This document shows, piece after piece, positions 12,591 through 24,432 of a stretch of 64,000 nucleotides of DNA (its first letter is position 1; every line of letters starts with the position of its first letter). Source of the DNA: Adiantum capillus-veneris (Eukaryota > Streptophyta > Polypodiopsida > Polypodiales > Pteridaceae); NCBI GenBank assembly GCA_014529385.2, contig CM043969.1:16626446-16690445 (forward strand). Reading direction: 5' to 3'. The notes under the pieces are model-generated. The model saw only the letters and a program-made list of their open reading frames with translations. It made no database searches and was not told where the DNA came from. Position numbers and translations under genes: made by a program.

Positions 12591-13384
12591 GCTTAGCACT
12601 CGGGGGATTCAATATTACCTATGAGGGGATATCACATGTGAGCACCCTCAAGCCAAAACTCCCCTATATACAGAACCATGTATATTGACCCAACCCGTCT
12701 CTACAAAGATCATATAACTTACATAAACCTCTACATACGGGTTTTCAAGTTTTGGCAAAACACCCCCCCCCCCCCCCCTTACGTGTACATCTTGAATGGA
12801 AAATAGACAATCTTTGACTAAATTTTACCAAAAACTATTAGTCAACAAATACACATCACCTACTATGTAGGATCCCCTCATTGGATTCTAGGCATTGCAA
12901 ACATAAATAAGCCGCAATGTTTGAAATATTATATCTATAAATTGATGAATGCTCTTTCAATGTAAATAAACATTTACTTATTTCAAAATTATGTTCACTC
13001 TTTGGAACAAATTTGACAAAAATCTTCGCTAAACAAAGATCATAAATTTTCAAGCCAAAAATGAAAGCTACATACTTAGTAGGATTCCAAATGGGATTAA
13101 AGATGTTGTAAAAACATCCATAATTCACATATTGAGCCACTATATTATCCTGTTATCAAGTGCACACAGATTAAGAAGAAACTGCATGATCTTTTAAAAA
13201 AATGCTTTATCAAACAAGCTTGTCTGATTGTAAGGGTTTTTCTACAACACTAAAGTAATATTTTCTCAATAGCTAAACCCAAAATTTATCCTAAATCAAA
13301 GAGGGCCACATCATCAACACTGTGAACTACACAATCAGAAAAAGATTCATCTTCCACATAAGAGAGACACCCTATTGATAGAAA
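12591..13384. other. AT-rich spacer, nothing recognised
   Basis: No protein similarity was recognised. A run of about 17 C lies at 12762-12779. A 94-codon minus-strand ORF (12856-13140) has no known motif. Confidence 0.6.
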
Positions 13385-15451
13385 GTTGCTCAGTTAGGCT
13401 AATGCAAGGTCAACTACCAAGTTTCTCTTTGAGAATATTATTACAAGATTTGGTTGTCCCTTTGAGATTGTGAGTGACAATGGCACTCATTTTATAAATG
13501 AAGAACTCACTACCAACTTCATGATAGCTCACCATAAGTCCACACCTTATTATCCACAAGCAAATGGCCAAGCTGAGAGTACCAATAAGACCTTAATCTC
13601 TATCTTGACCAAACGGTGGAAGATCATCGCATAGATCGGGATTTGAAGCTGACTTCAGCCCTATGGGCTTATTGTACTTCTCACAAAGTGGCTATTAATT
13701 GTACACCATTCAAAATGGTATATGGCCAAGAAGCAGTTATACCATGGGAGTTTGTAATTCCTAGTCTGCGTGTAGCTTCACAAGAAGGTTGGGATGGTAA
13801 CCCTTTAGTTGAGCGCTTATATATCCTTGAGAGGTTAGGTGAAGAATGGCAATTGGCTGTGCAAAACACACTTGTGGAGAAAGATAGGAGGAAGAAATGG
13901 TTTGACCATCAAAGAACAAGGATATCAATGTTGGTGATAAAGTCCTTACGTATGGAGTGCGTAACAAAAAGAAAAAGTTGAAATGTGCGGAAAAAGGAGC
14001 ATATAGAGTATGTGAAATCATCCCACAAGGAACCATTCGTGTGGAGACTCTTGATGGACTTGAAACCATTGGATTCCTCAATGGTAGCAAATTTAAAAGA
14101 TATTATGATCCTTTAAGCCAAGAGGAGCTATGTGCCATCCATCAAAAGAAAGCAACCAAAGAACAAGCAGAGCTTAAAAAGATCCAAGCAAGAGTTGAGG
14201 CTCGAGAAAGACAACAACGTCTTAGACGTCAACGAGAGGCTAATCTGGGAATCACTGAAGTGTTTTTTGAAGACACTGATTATGATTCATTGGAATTTGA
14301 GCCACCTCTACGATATCCAATTGAACTAAATAGCTTCTATGGGAGAGTACTATATAACGCATTACTGGTGGATACAGGAGCTCAACATAATTTGTTATCC
14401 TATGGAGTTTGGTGTCAGTTAGGGAAGCCACCTCTATCTGAGAGTATTATCCAAGTCAAGTGTGTCAACAAGAAAAAAACTGCAGTTTTTGGAATCTGGC
14501 ACACTTCTGTCAGTTATGACAATGGGGTTGTAGTTCAAGACTTTTTGGTCATGCTTGCTAGAACTATGGAGGGTAATATAAACCTAGGACGCACGTGGAT
14601 GATAGCCACCAAATGCACAATTGATTGGGGGACTGGGGGTGTCACAACGCAGAAATCAACTCTTAGCCCTGCCACTCAAGCCATAGTCCCTGAGATATTG
14701 CCTCTTAAGGAAATAAAACCCAAAACATTGCATGTCCAAGAGGTTGAACCATATGTCCCCATAGCCCAACTCTCTAAAGCTTCAATTGTTGTAGTTGAAA
14801 TAAAGCTTGAGACACACAGACCCATCCTAATATAACAAAGAGAACATACAAATGGGTCCCTAAAGCTTCTTTAGCGACCATAGCTAGTGCTAAAAGACGA
14901 GGGCTTGGTAAGAGAAGTCCCACTCGTCCCAAGAAATGTAAAGAAACGTTGCGTTGGATTCCTAAAAAACTATTGGAAGCCCAAGGCTACTATGAAACTA
15001 TGAAGAAAATGATCAAATTTGGGTGCCAAAATATAATTTATGCTCTTACTTGTCACCTGGCCCATGTGAGCCCAATCCTGTAGCTCCAAAACGGATTGAA
15101 GATCGCAAAAATGAAAAAATCACGGAATGCTACACACCCGCTCTAGAGCTAGTTTGGGTACAGAAGAAAGAACAATTTGTTCCACCTAACTCAGGAACAT
15201 GGAAGTCAAATAAAGCTTCTTGCTCTTCATGTAGTTCCTATACGGAAATAGAAGCTTTGACACAACCTCCACCTACCATTGTACATATCTATACAAACAA
15301 GGAAAAATTTGCCCCTCCCATTGTAAGTTCACCACCTACAACAACGTTGCAAATAAAATCATGGGAGAGTACCTTACCACCCTTGCAACTAGATGAAATA
15401 CCTAGAGCGGACGAAAACTATTGGTCAAAGTCTTCTCCCATAACAACTTAG
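13385..15451 (+). pseudogene. Element A: integrase, retropepsin-like domain and WVPK tail
   Basis: 3' half of a Tat/Athila-like gypsy polyprotein. From about 13425 the integrase core is seen (RFGCPFEIVSDNGTHF with a catalytic Asp; YYPQANGQAES with the catalytic Glu). After a frameshift near 13612 come ALWAYCTSHKVAINCTPFK, YGQEAVIP and IPSLRVA, typical of this lineage. One ORF (13957-14835) then holds the integrase C-terminus (GAYRVCEII, LNGSKFKRYYDPLS), a charged linker, and a retropepsin-like domain (ALLVDTGAQHNLLS .. LGRTWM). After a frameshift near 14820 a tail homologous to that of element B follows: THPNITK, KWVPK, RWIPK, LPPLQLDE. No RT was found; the 5' half is absent. Several frameshifts make it a pseudogene. 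Confidence 0.8.
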
Positions 15452-15598
15452 AACAATTGGTTTCAAAAGGTGATGACATTATTCCAAAAGGTATGATCTA
15501 CCCAAGGAATGTGGGAGTGTTTGTTGACATCCATCATTCACTTGCTTCCCTCTCAACCTTCCTCCCTGACCTCTCAATCTCCCAATCTTAGGGAATGT

Positions 15599-15608
15599 AT
15601 ATATAAAG
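15599..15608 (+). promoter_or_regulatory. Internal TATA-like box upstream of the env-position ORF in A
   Basis: CTTAGGGAATGTATATATAAAG is shared almost exactly with element B (TATA at 32212-32221). In A it lies about 190 bp upstream of the ORF at 15794. It could drive a separate transcript; its role is inferred. Confidence 0.35.
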
Positions 15609-15793
15609 CCTTATAATCACAAAAATAAAATAAAAAATTCAAAGAGCAAGAGCCACCAAACAATAATCGAGAAACTTACAAGTTCTATACATAACACAAA
15701 ATCATAAAAACACATTATGCACAAGGACACAACATTTTGACACAACCCTTGTAATATTTGCACTCTAACCATCATCTATCTGTGTGTACAGAT

Positions 15794-16207
15794 ATGGCTA
15801 GTACGCTAGAGTCATCCACTCCTGCCTTGGGTGAGAGGTACCCTCGTTACTTTTCACAAGTGTTTCACATGGTCTTTCTGGTGCTTGACTATAAATGGGA
15901 TTTGGTTGGTATGCTAGCATGTGAGAGAAATTTCGACGAGTTAGAATGGTTGATATGTCTCTTGACCACGACTGATCCATACTTAGTAGAGAGCGTTTCT
16001 CCCATTGCACAAGCCTACCCTTTTGACCAAAATGACTATAGACGTCTAGTGACCTTCTTAGTAAACATTGGTGCCTCTAATGACAAAGGTAATTTACATG
16101 ATTACACGGATGGCACATATGGTCTCACGGATGATGACTTTGTTTTTCTGGACGACGAGGATAGGGCTTCAGCCTTAGGGTTTCCACCCAATCTCTACAT
16201 ATCCTAG
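15794..16207 (+). CDS. Env-position ORF of element A, unknown function (137 codons)
   Basis: Uninterrupted ORF starting MASTLESSTPALGERYPRYF, downstream of integrase and upstream of the polypurine tract, where Athila elements carry an extra env-like ORF. Immediately before the ATG is TCTGTGTGTACAG, a good splice acceptor, and a TATA-like box lies further upstream. The protein is acidic at its C-terminus (TDDDFVFLDDEDRAS), with no signal peptide or clear membrane span, so it is not a recognisable envelope protein. Element B has no counterpart at this position. Confidence 0.45.
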   Translation: MASTLESSTPALGERYPRYFSQVFHMVFLVLDYKWDLVGMLACERNFDELEWLICLLTTTDPYLVESVSPIAQAYPFDQNDYRRLVTFLVNIGASNDKGNLHDYTDGTYGLTDDDFVFLDDEDRASALGFPPNLYIS

Positions 16208-17261
16208 TCCCTTGACTCTCTAGGGGGAGTGCAAATAATTAGGTTAGGGTTCTTTATGTTTCTTAATTGTGTTCAATAAGGGTTGGTACCTTTTTCCACT
16301 GATGTGCCTCTGGAAGGTGGATGTTTGGTGGTGACTATTGTGCAGTTTGTGACTACATAAAGATGCTTTTGAAGGACAAAAAAAATGGATGTTTACATAT
16401 TACAACGGATGTTCTCCATTATATCAGGTGTATTACTTCCTTTTATCTATGATTTCCACATTTACATGTTTGCATCTTGTCATTTGAGTTTCTAACAATG
16501 CATAAAATTTATGAAGTTGTGACATTGCCAATTTAGATGCTATAAGTTTTTTATCAAACTTCTACTACCTTGTTCTTCTCTTTGAGTTTGGTCTATTAGT
16601 TGGCTTTAAGTAGGTATCAGGACCTTAGGCTAAACTAAGCCACTTAATTGCTAACTTTAATTCCTAAATAGTCTATTGATTGTAGTAACTTTAGTAATGT
16701 TTTAGGCTATTCCACCTAAGTGTGACTTGTGTTGTGGAAGTCCATGTGTTAAGCTGGTATTTGAGACCTCAAGTCTCCCAGCAACTGGTATTTGAAACCT
16801 CGAGTCCCCCAGCTACTTGTAGCAACTAAGACCTTAAAAAAAAGCACAAACTTCCTTGTATTTTATGTTGATCACACTTAGGTGGTATAAGTGACAAGAT
16901 TACTATTCTTTAGACCCCGACGAGCATTCTTAGGGTTAACTACTCTTTAATCAACATTTTTTAATTAATGTTGGACAATCTAGTACTTACTTTAGCCCTA
17001 GCTTTTGTGTATTTCTCTTAGAAGCAACCTAATAGACCTTAACTCAATTGAATTTCATTCAAACTATGCTTGTTCTAGTTGGTAATGTTACAATTCATAC
17101 ATTTTTTAACATTTCCTAGAATATCATGTATGCATCTCACTTATTGCACGCCTACACATGCTGCCTTTGAGCTTTCACAATGTTGTTTTTCTTCTACTAC
17201 AGGTACTCCTATTGTGGATCCGGATACTGCACTGTTATATTCTGGGGACGGAATCTACATC
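16208..17261 (+). other. Non-coding 3' region of element A
   Basis: AT-rich and without significant ORFs. It shares patches with the 3' region of element B (TTTTTCCACTGATGTGCCTC here, TTTTTCCCACTGATGTGCCTC at about 32457). A short motif GTATTTGAxACCTCxAGTC is repeated near 16760 and 16790. Confidence 0.6.
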
Positions 17262-17465
17262 AGGAAGGGGGGCATGTTAACCACCAGCGTCCACTTCTAG
17301 TAGTCATGGGCCGGGCTTGTCAGTCCAATAGGAAAAGGGTAAGAGTGATCGCCGATGAGAGGTGCAATCTAATTGGAACATTCAAGGGTTAGTTGGCTAA
17401 GCATGCACACTCGAGTGTGAATGGGCGAGCTCATATAAAAGTCACCTAAACCTAAAATCACTCAT
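17262..17465 (+). repeat. Polypurine tract and left part of A's 3' LTR
   Basis: The polypurine tract AGGAAGGGGGGCA (17262-17274) is followed by an LTR starting TGTTAACC at 17275. It is collinear with the LTRs of element B (GGGCTTGTC, GTAAGAGTGATC, GATGAGAGG, CATTCAAGGG). A TATA-like TATAAAAG is at 17434-17441. At 17465 homology to the LTR stops because transposon E begins. The missing right part is found at 47457-47840 on the other strand. Confidence 0.85.
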
Positions 17466-17820
17466 GGGTGGAAGCATGACTGGGTGGTACACTTTTATGG
17501 GTTGAAAGCTATTTTTTAATAGCCACTTAATAACTATGTCATTAGCTATTAGCGCCTTTGAAATTTTTGGATTCAAAAAATACTCAAAAAAAACACCAAA
17601 GCTCGTACGTGCGAGAGAGGTCCCAGAAGCTCGTACTTGCGTGGGTGTTGAGCACAGACAGCACACTGTGCACATTCATGTAGCTTCTCTTTGTCTCAAG
17701 CAAGAAGCAATAGCAGCAAGGCATGCAGCAGGCAGAGCACGCAACAGGTCTCTCAGGTTCTCTCTCGCTCTCTGAGACAGGGTGGTCAATATCTACCATC
17801 CCTCTCTCTCTCTTTCTATG

Positions 17821-17822
<2 letters not shown>

Positions 17823-17855
<33 letters not shown>

Positions 17856-18060
17856 CACAACTGAAAGTATTGCATGCTTAAAACAAGGTAGCTTAGTCTC
17901 AAGCTTGCCACCTTTGATTGGACATGTTTTGCTTGCTTTTTCCCTATCGCCATTACAAGTGCTTCATGTCCCGATAGCTTCACTACCCAACCGTGACCAT
18001 TGTATGTTTCTTTTTCAGTTTCATTTTGTTCTATGATGCATATCCATGGACATAGATATG

Positions 18061-18110
<50 letters not shown>
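17823..18110. repeat. (AC)n microsatellites upstream of E gene 1
   Basis: AC runs at about 17823-17852 and 18063-18110, in the 5' flank of E gene 1. Their translation gives meaningless HTHT or CVCV ORFs. Confidence 0.95.
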
Positions 18111-18114
<4 letters not shown>

Positions 18115-18285
18115 ACTACACACAGAGAGTCGTGTTTCAGCATTAGGATTTGTTATTGGTGCAAAAATCCTTCCTCTTAGGAGATTTTATCTGTTATTAG
18201 TTACTTCTTGTGGTGAAATGATGCTTAAAAATGTTATTTCAATGGGTCATTTAATTATAAAACTGGTTTTATATGTATATTTCAG

Positions 18286-21200
18286 GTGGAACCCACCTCC
18301 ATTTACTAGAATCTAGCATACAAAACCTTGCATGTCAAGACAAGACTTCCATGAAGTCTACAACCTCAGCCTGGACGGGGTTGACAACCCACACTTGATG
18401 GATGTTATAGAGAAAGACTGGTTGTCCGTGTTCATGGTGCTACAAACCAAAGGGCAGAAGGTGAAGCTTCAAACCATACAGTTAGAGCTTTACGATAAAT
18501 TCATGATGCTGTATCAGATGGTTTACCAGGGTTTACCTATAAACGGTGAGTGCGCTGCCTGGTTTGCCAAAGCATTTGCATTTGAAAATTGCCAGAGGGT
18601 GGACTTGACTCTCGAAAAGTCCAAATACTGGGTAACTTGGGCTGTTGTGGCTGAGAACTCAGTTACTCGACAGGGGGCACATAAGCAAGGGCTCTCCAAC
18701 AAGATGTCCAGAGCAATGACGCACATGACTGACGGGAAAACAAGGTGCAAGTCAGTATTGGTAGCTCAGTCCCCGAAGGCGAGTGTGGATACGTCAAATA
18801 ATCGGGATGTAGAGCTGGCACAGATCATGCGGTTTGATGTACAAGCTAAAGTTAGGCAGCTTGATAGTGAAATAGGGCAGATCTCCAAAGAAATGCAGCA
18901 AGCACAAGTGGAAGTGCAGGTTCAGTCAAAGGCAGACACTTTCTTGAAATAGTTACGGGAAGCACGAGAAGAACTAGCCACGCTTGAGGCTAGTGGCAAT
19001 GTGCCGTTGGAGAGGGTGATGACGTTGCAAGCTGTGATCAGTGCTAACTTGCAAGTTCTCGGTGTTCTTGGTGTCGCAGAGGGTGGCGCGTCTGAAAACA
19101 ACGATGTTGCATCCATACAGGTTGATTTGCGAAAACCAAGAAGATACTGTTGTTCCTCTTATTTTGTGTTTGAACAGTTTTGCTGAATTTTTTTGTCCGA
19201 TACAGGAGAGGCTGCAACAAAAGAATGTGCTCTTCGCGAGACTCAAAAATCAGGAGGCTTTTGTTGGCAGTGAAATTTTACAATTGCAACAGGGCAAAGC
19301 ACCTGTATTCTCTCCATCACCTCCAATCATGTCAAATGTATGTCGAGGCGTTATATTTATTGACGAGCCGTACATAGCCTGTGGGTTGGAACTTCAGGAT
19401 AAAATATTGGTGGGTGTTTGCATGCTACCATGCCAACACCCCTATCACAATTTTTGTTTCGCAACTTTGTCCACACTAAGTGATTCCTGCTTGGCATCGG
19501 GATGCGGCATAGAGATCCCTGCTTCGATGAAGAAGATATTTGGTGCAGAGACAACGTCTGTGGCAGAAGAAAATGTTACTCCAATAGGTATGTTCCCAAT
19601 TCTGGTTACTCAAGCTCCAAAGGAAGGAAAAGATGTATTAGTAACCAAAAGTATTAGTAGTAAGCTCTATTAGTAACCAGTAGCTATCAAATAGCTGTAT
19701 TAGTAGTAAATTATATTAGTAACCAATAGCTGTCAAATAGCTTGTAATTATTAGTAAGCTGTATTAGTAACCAATAGCTGTATTAGGCACAGCTATGAGC
19801 TAGCTATTTGATAGCTATTGGCTACTAATACAGCTTACTGTCCAATTACTAATAGCTGCTTATCACAAGCTTTTAAAAAGCTATTAGATACATCTTTAAA
19901 CCAGCTATTAGTTTGCCAATGGCTTCCATAGGTAGTGGGTAGCTATTTGCTAGGTTTAGAGAGAGCTACTAGTTGGTAATAGCTACCTGGCTCTTGTTAA
20001 ATAGCTCCATAATAGCTGTTAATTGTGTGAGTAAATACTTTCTCATTCACTAGTGGCCAGTATTCCTAGCTATTAGAATTTAATAGCTCTCTAATAGCTG
20101 GGTACTAGCTATTACATATCTGCTGGTCCCAAAGCTTTTGACCAGCTATGAGGTAGCTATTGACTTTCGTAGCTGTACAATAGCTATTGATAGTGTGTAG
20201 ATATTATAGACCCAAAATTGGCTAAAGTTGCTTATCAGACAACTTTTGACTGGCTATTAGGTAAGTATCGTCTGCCATAGCTAGTGGGTGATGGCCTATT
20301 AGCTGGCAGTACCTATTTGACCTATTATTAATAGCTATGTGACATAGCTTTTAATCAGCTATGAGTTAGCTATTGGCTTCCATAGCTAGTGGATGATAGC
20401 TATTTTCCACAGCTAGTGGATGATAGCTATTTTGCAGGGTTGGAGAGCTATTAGCTGGAAGTAGCTATTGATCACAGCTACTATCTTCCACAGCTAGTGG
20501 GTAATAGCTTTTTGCCAATTTTGGAGAGCTAGTAGCTGGAAGTAGCCATATGAAGCTGTTATTAATAGCTGTTTGATAGTGCTTATAACCAGATATTAGG
20601 TAGCTATTGCCTGCCATAACTATTAGGTCAAAGCTATTTGCTTGGTTTTGAGAGCTATCAGCTGCTAGTAGCTATCTGGCCAGCTATCAATAGCTGCTTG
20701 ATAGACAGCTTAGAACCAGCTATCATGTAGCTATTGTCTTCCATAGCTATTGGGTCGGGTAATAGCTATTTGGAATGTTTTGAGAGCTATTAGCTGGAAG
20801 TAGCTATCTCACCAGCTATTGTCTTCCACAGCTAGTGGGTAATAGCTATTTGCCACGTTTTTAAGAGCTTTTAGCTATTTTAACCAGCTATTAGGTAGCT
20901 ATTGTGTAGGTATTAACCAATTATTGGGTAGCTATTGTTTTTCATAGCTAGTGGGTGATAGCTACCTATTGTGTAGGTACTAACCAACTATTGGGTAGCT
21001 ATTGTTTTCCATAGCTAGTGGGTGATAGCTACCTGCTAGGTTTAGAGAGCTACTGGATGGTAAAGTTACTTTATGCTTGTTAAATAGCTCCACATTAGCA
21101 GTTGATTGTGTGATATATACTCTTATTGACTATGTGGCCAATATTGCCTAGTTATTTACAACCAATTTTTGCTCAATAGCTTGCAAGCAGATAGGCTATA

Positions 21201-24200
21201 ATAGCTTCTCAGGAAAGCTTTTTACCAGTTATTAATAGATGCCTAACAGATAGCTCTAACCAGCTAGTGGGTGATAGCCATTTGCTAGGTTTAGAGAGCT
21301 AGTAGCAGGCAAATGCTACTTGATGCTTGTTAATCAGCTCCCTAATAGCTGTTGACTGTGTGTGGTAAATCTTTTCTCCTTCACTATGCAGCAAGTATTT
21401 CTAGTTTTTAACAACCAAAAGCTGTCCAATAATTTGTTGAAAAGTTTGACTTTGTTTCCAAAAGGTTGACTTCCTTTTTTAATTGTTGCTTGGCATCTTT
21501 TTGTAATTAGCTGTTTGTGTTCCAACCACATGTATGTTCACACCAGCAAAGACATCTGGTGGAGATACAATGCAGTCAACAGGATTCACACTCGGCTTAG
21601 ATTGTTGGGGAGAATCACCAGCAAAGTCTTCTTGCAGGCCCTTCAAGATTTCACAGCTACTACCAGTAATGTTAAAAAGTAGTACTTGTGACGTTGCTGC
21701 GGGCTGCTCCACAAGTCCAAAAGCTGGTCTTCAAAGCAAAGGTGAGGTCCGAGAGTTTCTTGCTAAGTTTCAAGTTGTGTACCTCTCGAGCCATGCTATG
21801 GGTACATGTTGTTGGCAATGTATTACAGAGTTTTAGGTGGTGTATGACAGATGTTAGCCAGTAAATATTATGTTATTAGCCAGCTTCTAGATAGCTATTA
21901 AGTAGCTTTGAAGGTACTTCTAGTTTAATCACATCTTCCATTGTAGCTCCAGGGATCTCTGAGACACCTGATGATGTTCTAGAGGCAACAGTTGGAGACA
22001 TAGAGAACAAGGTAAAACAGGGAAAGCTTGCAAGAGGTGGCAAGCATGGGCAAAGTATGTTTAGGCGGTTGACAAGAAGGTCTATAATTGCACATGGAGC
22101 TGATGATGAAGATACAAATAGCGATACATTGATGCAAAAAGGTATGCCTTAGTAAATTTAGTGTCATCCCACTTACACGTGTTTGAGTTTTTTTGTCTTT
22201 TTGGAGCAGTTATTGATGGCATAGAAACATGCAAAATCTCCTGTCTCAATGAAGATTGTGGAGACACTCTGGAGAACATGTTGGCAGAATCTAAAAGAAA
22301 GAGGCAAGGGTCAGCAAAGCAAAAATCCAAGAGGATGAAGAAAACTCTGTTCAACAAAACTCCTCCAGATGTTAGGAGTGGTGGTGAAATCCCTTGCCCA
22401 GATATTGAAATAGAAGGGCATGCAAAGGATGTTGGCGAAGACCTTACTCTGCCTTGGGTAATTGACATAACAATGGTTGGTGCTGAAGGCCTTGCTCCCG
22501 ATATAGTTGTTGATGCAAGCCTAAATAGTGAAGTCTCTGTTCATCGTGTGAGCATTGATGGTACCGTGCCTGCTTCTGATACAGTTGTTGATGAAAGCCT
22601 AAACAGTGAAGTCCCTGCTCATTGCCTGAGCATTGATGGTAGTGTTGATGGCAGTGTGCCTGCTCCACAGCAAGTTCATCAAGCAAGCCCTTTGGCGGCT
22701 GATCACCCTAATACCACCAGCCAAGATCATGGTGCTGGTATATTGTCCCCTGATGCATCTTTGTAAAGTTTTCTGTTTCAAGGACATAATATGATGCTAT
22801 TCCAAGCTGTTTTTGCAAATATTTTGTTGTTTTTCCTCACAATTAGTCAACTTATGTAGGCAGTCTTGTGTATGCAGTAATTCATAAGAAATTAATCTTT
22901 TCTCGTTCACTATGTAGCAAGTATTTCTAGTTGTTAACAACCAAAAGCTGTCCAATAATTTGTTGAAAAGTTTGACTTTGTTTCCAAAAGGTTGACTTCC
23001 TTTTTGGATTGCTGCTTGGCATCTTTTTGTAATAGCAGCTGATTTTGTTCCAACCACATGTATGTTCACACCATCAAAGACATCTGGTGGAGATACAATG
23101 CAGTCAACGAAGACATCTGGTGGAGATACAATGCAGTCACCAGGATTCACACTTGGCTTTGATTGCTGGGGAGAATCACCAGCAAAGTTTTCTTGTAGCC
23201 CCTTCAAGATTTCACAGCTACCAGTAATGTTAAAAAGTAGTACTTGTGACGTTGTTGCGGGCTGCTCCACAAGTCCAAAAGATGGTCTTCAAAGCAAAGG
23301 TGAGGTCCAAGAGTTTCTTGCTAAGTTTCAAGTTGTGTACCTCTCCAGCCATGCTATGGCTACAGGTTGTTGGCAAAGTATTACAGAGTTTTAGGTGGTG
23401 TATGACAGATGTTAGCCAGTTAATATTATGTTATTAGCCAACTTCTAGATAGCTATTAAGTAGCTTTGAAGGTACTTCTAGTTTAATCACATCTTCCATT
23501 GCAGCTCCAGGGATCTCTGAGACCCCTGATGATTTTCCAGAGGCAACAGTTGGAGACATAGAGGACAAGGTAAAACAGGGAAAGCTTGCAAGAGGTGGCA
23601 AGCATGTACAAAGTATGTCTAGGAGGTTGACAAGAAGGTCTGTAATTGCACATGGAGCTGACAATGAAGATACAAATAGCGATACATTGATGCAGAAAGG
23701 TGTGCCTTAGTAAATTTAATGTCAGTCCACCTACACGTGGTTGAGTTTTTTTGTCTTTTTGGAGCAGTTACGGATGGCATAGCAACATGCAGAATCTCAT
23801 GTCAATGAAGATTGTGGAAACACTTTGGAGAAAATGTTGGCAGAAGCTAAAAGAAAGAGGCAAGGGTCAGCAAAGCAGAAAACTCTGTTCAGCAAAACTC
23901 CTCCAGATGTTAGGAGTGGAGATGAAATCCCTTGCGAAGATGTTGAAATAGAAAGGCATGCAAAGGATGCTAGAGAAGACCCTACTCTGCCTCGGGTAAT
24001 TGACCTAAAAATGGTTGGTGATGAAGGCCCTACTCCTGATACAGTTGCTAATGCAAGCCTAAATAGTGAACTCCCTGTTCATTGTGTGAGCATTGATGGT
24101 ACCGTGCCTGCTCCTGATACAATTGCTGATGCAAGCCTAAACAGTGAAGTCCTTGCTCATCGTGTGAGCGTTGATGGTAGTGTTGATGGCAGTGTGCCTG

Positions 24201-24301
24201 CTCCACAACAAGTTCATCAAGCAAGCTCGTTGGCTGATCACCCTAATACCACCAGCCAAGATCATGGTGTTGGTCTATTGTCCCCTGCTGCATCTTTGTA
24301 A
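18286..24301 (+). pseudogene. E gene 1: coiled-coil/RING-like accessory protein, exons a-e with duplicated c-e
   Basis: Spliced gene of unrecognised family. Exon a 18286-19120 (contains MSRQDFHEVYNLSLDGV and a Q/E-rich helical stretch; one stop TAG at 18950 and one near 18315). Exon b 19206-19587 has a degenerate RING-like cluster (CMLPCQHPYHNFCF..DSCLASGCG). Exon c 21511-21741, d 21947-22141, e 22210-22766. Junctions are GT/AG, and phases agree (a-b phase 0; b-c, c-d and d-e phase 1). Exon e has a bipartite basic stretch (KRKRQGSAKQKSKRMKK) and repeats of about 27 residues (SLNSEVxxHxxSIDG). Exons c-e recur in a tandem copy ending at 24301. It points towards the FCP1-like region that follows, probably as one gene. 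A nuclear role is a guess from the basic stretch. Confidence 0.6.
19588..21510 (+). repeat. TAGCTA-rich array filling an intron of E gene 1
   Basis: From about 19650 to 21480 the intron consists of short units around the palindrome TAGCTA (for example CCATAGCTAGTGGGTGATAGC, TGAGAGCTATTAGCTGG, AATAGCTATTTG), arranged in loose units of about 100-170 bp. Bounded by a GT donor at 19588 and an AG acceptor at 21509-21510. The same kind of array fills the transposase intron (36998-37706 and 49650-50646). Confidence 0.85.
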
Positions 24302-24432
24302 ACTTTTCTGTTTCAAGGACATAATATGAATGCTATTCCAAGCTATTTTTGCAAATATTTTGTTGTTTTTCCTCGCAATTAGTCAACTTATGTAGACAGT
24401 CTTGTGTATGCAGTAATTCATAAGGAATTAAT
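21369..24432 (+). repeat. Tandem duplication of about 1.53 kb inside E gene 1
   Basis: Copy 1 is about 21369-22893, copy 2 about 22894-24432; the anchor GCAAGTATTT is at 21391 and again at 22917. Each copy carries exons c, d and e with intact splice sites. Copy 2 differs by a small direct duplication (AAGACATCTGGTGG, about 23080 and 23112) and a deletion inside the basic stretch of exon e. Confidence 0.9.

Noticed and set aside
19660-21480. CRISPR-like array
   Set aside because: Units vary in length and sequence, there are no constant repeat and spacer sizes, and the context is a plant-type intron.
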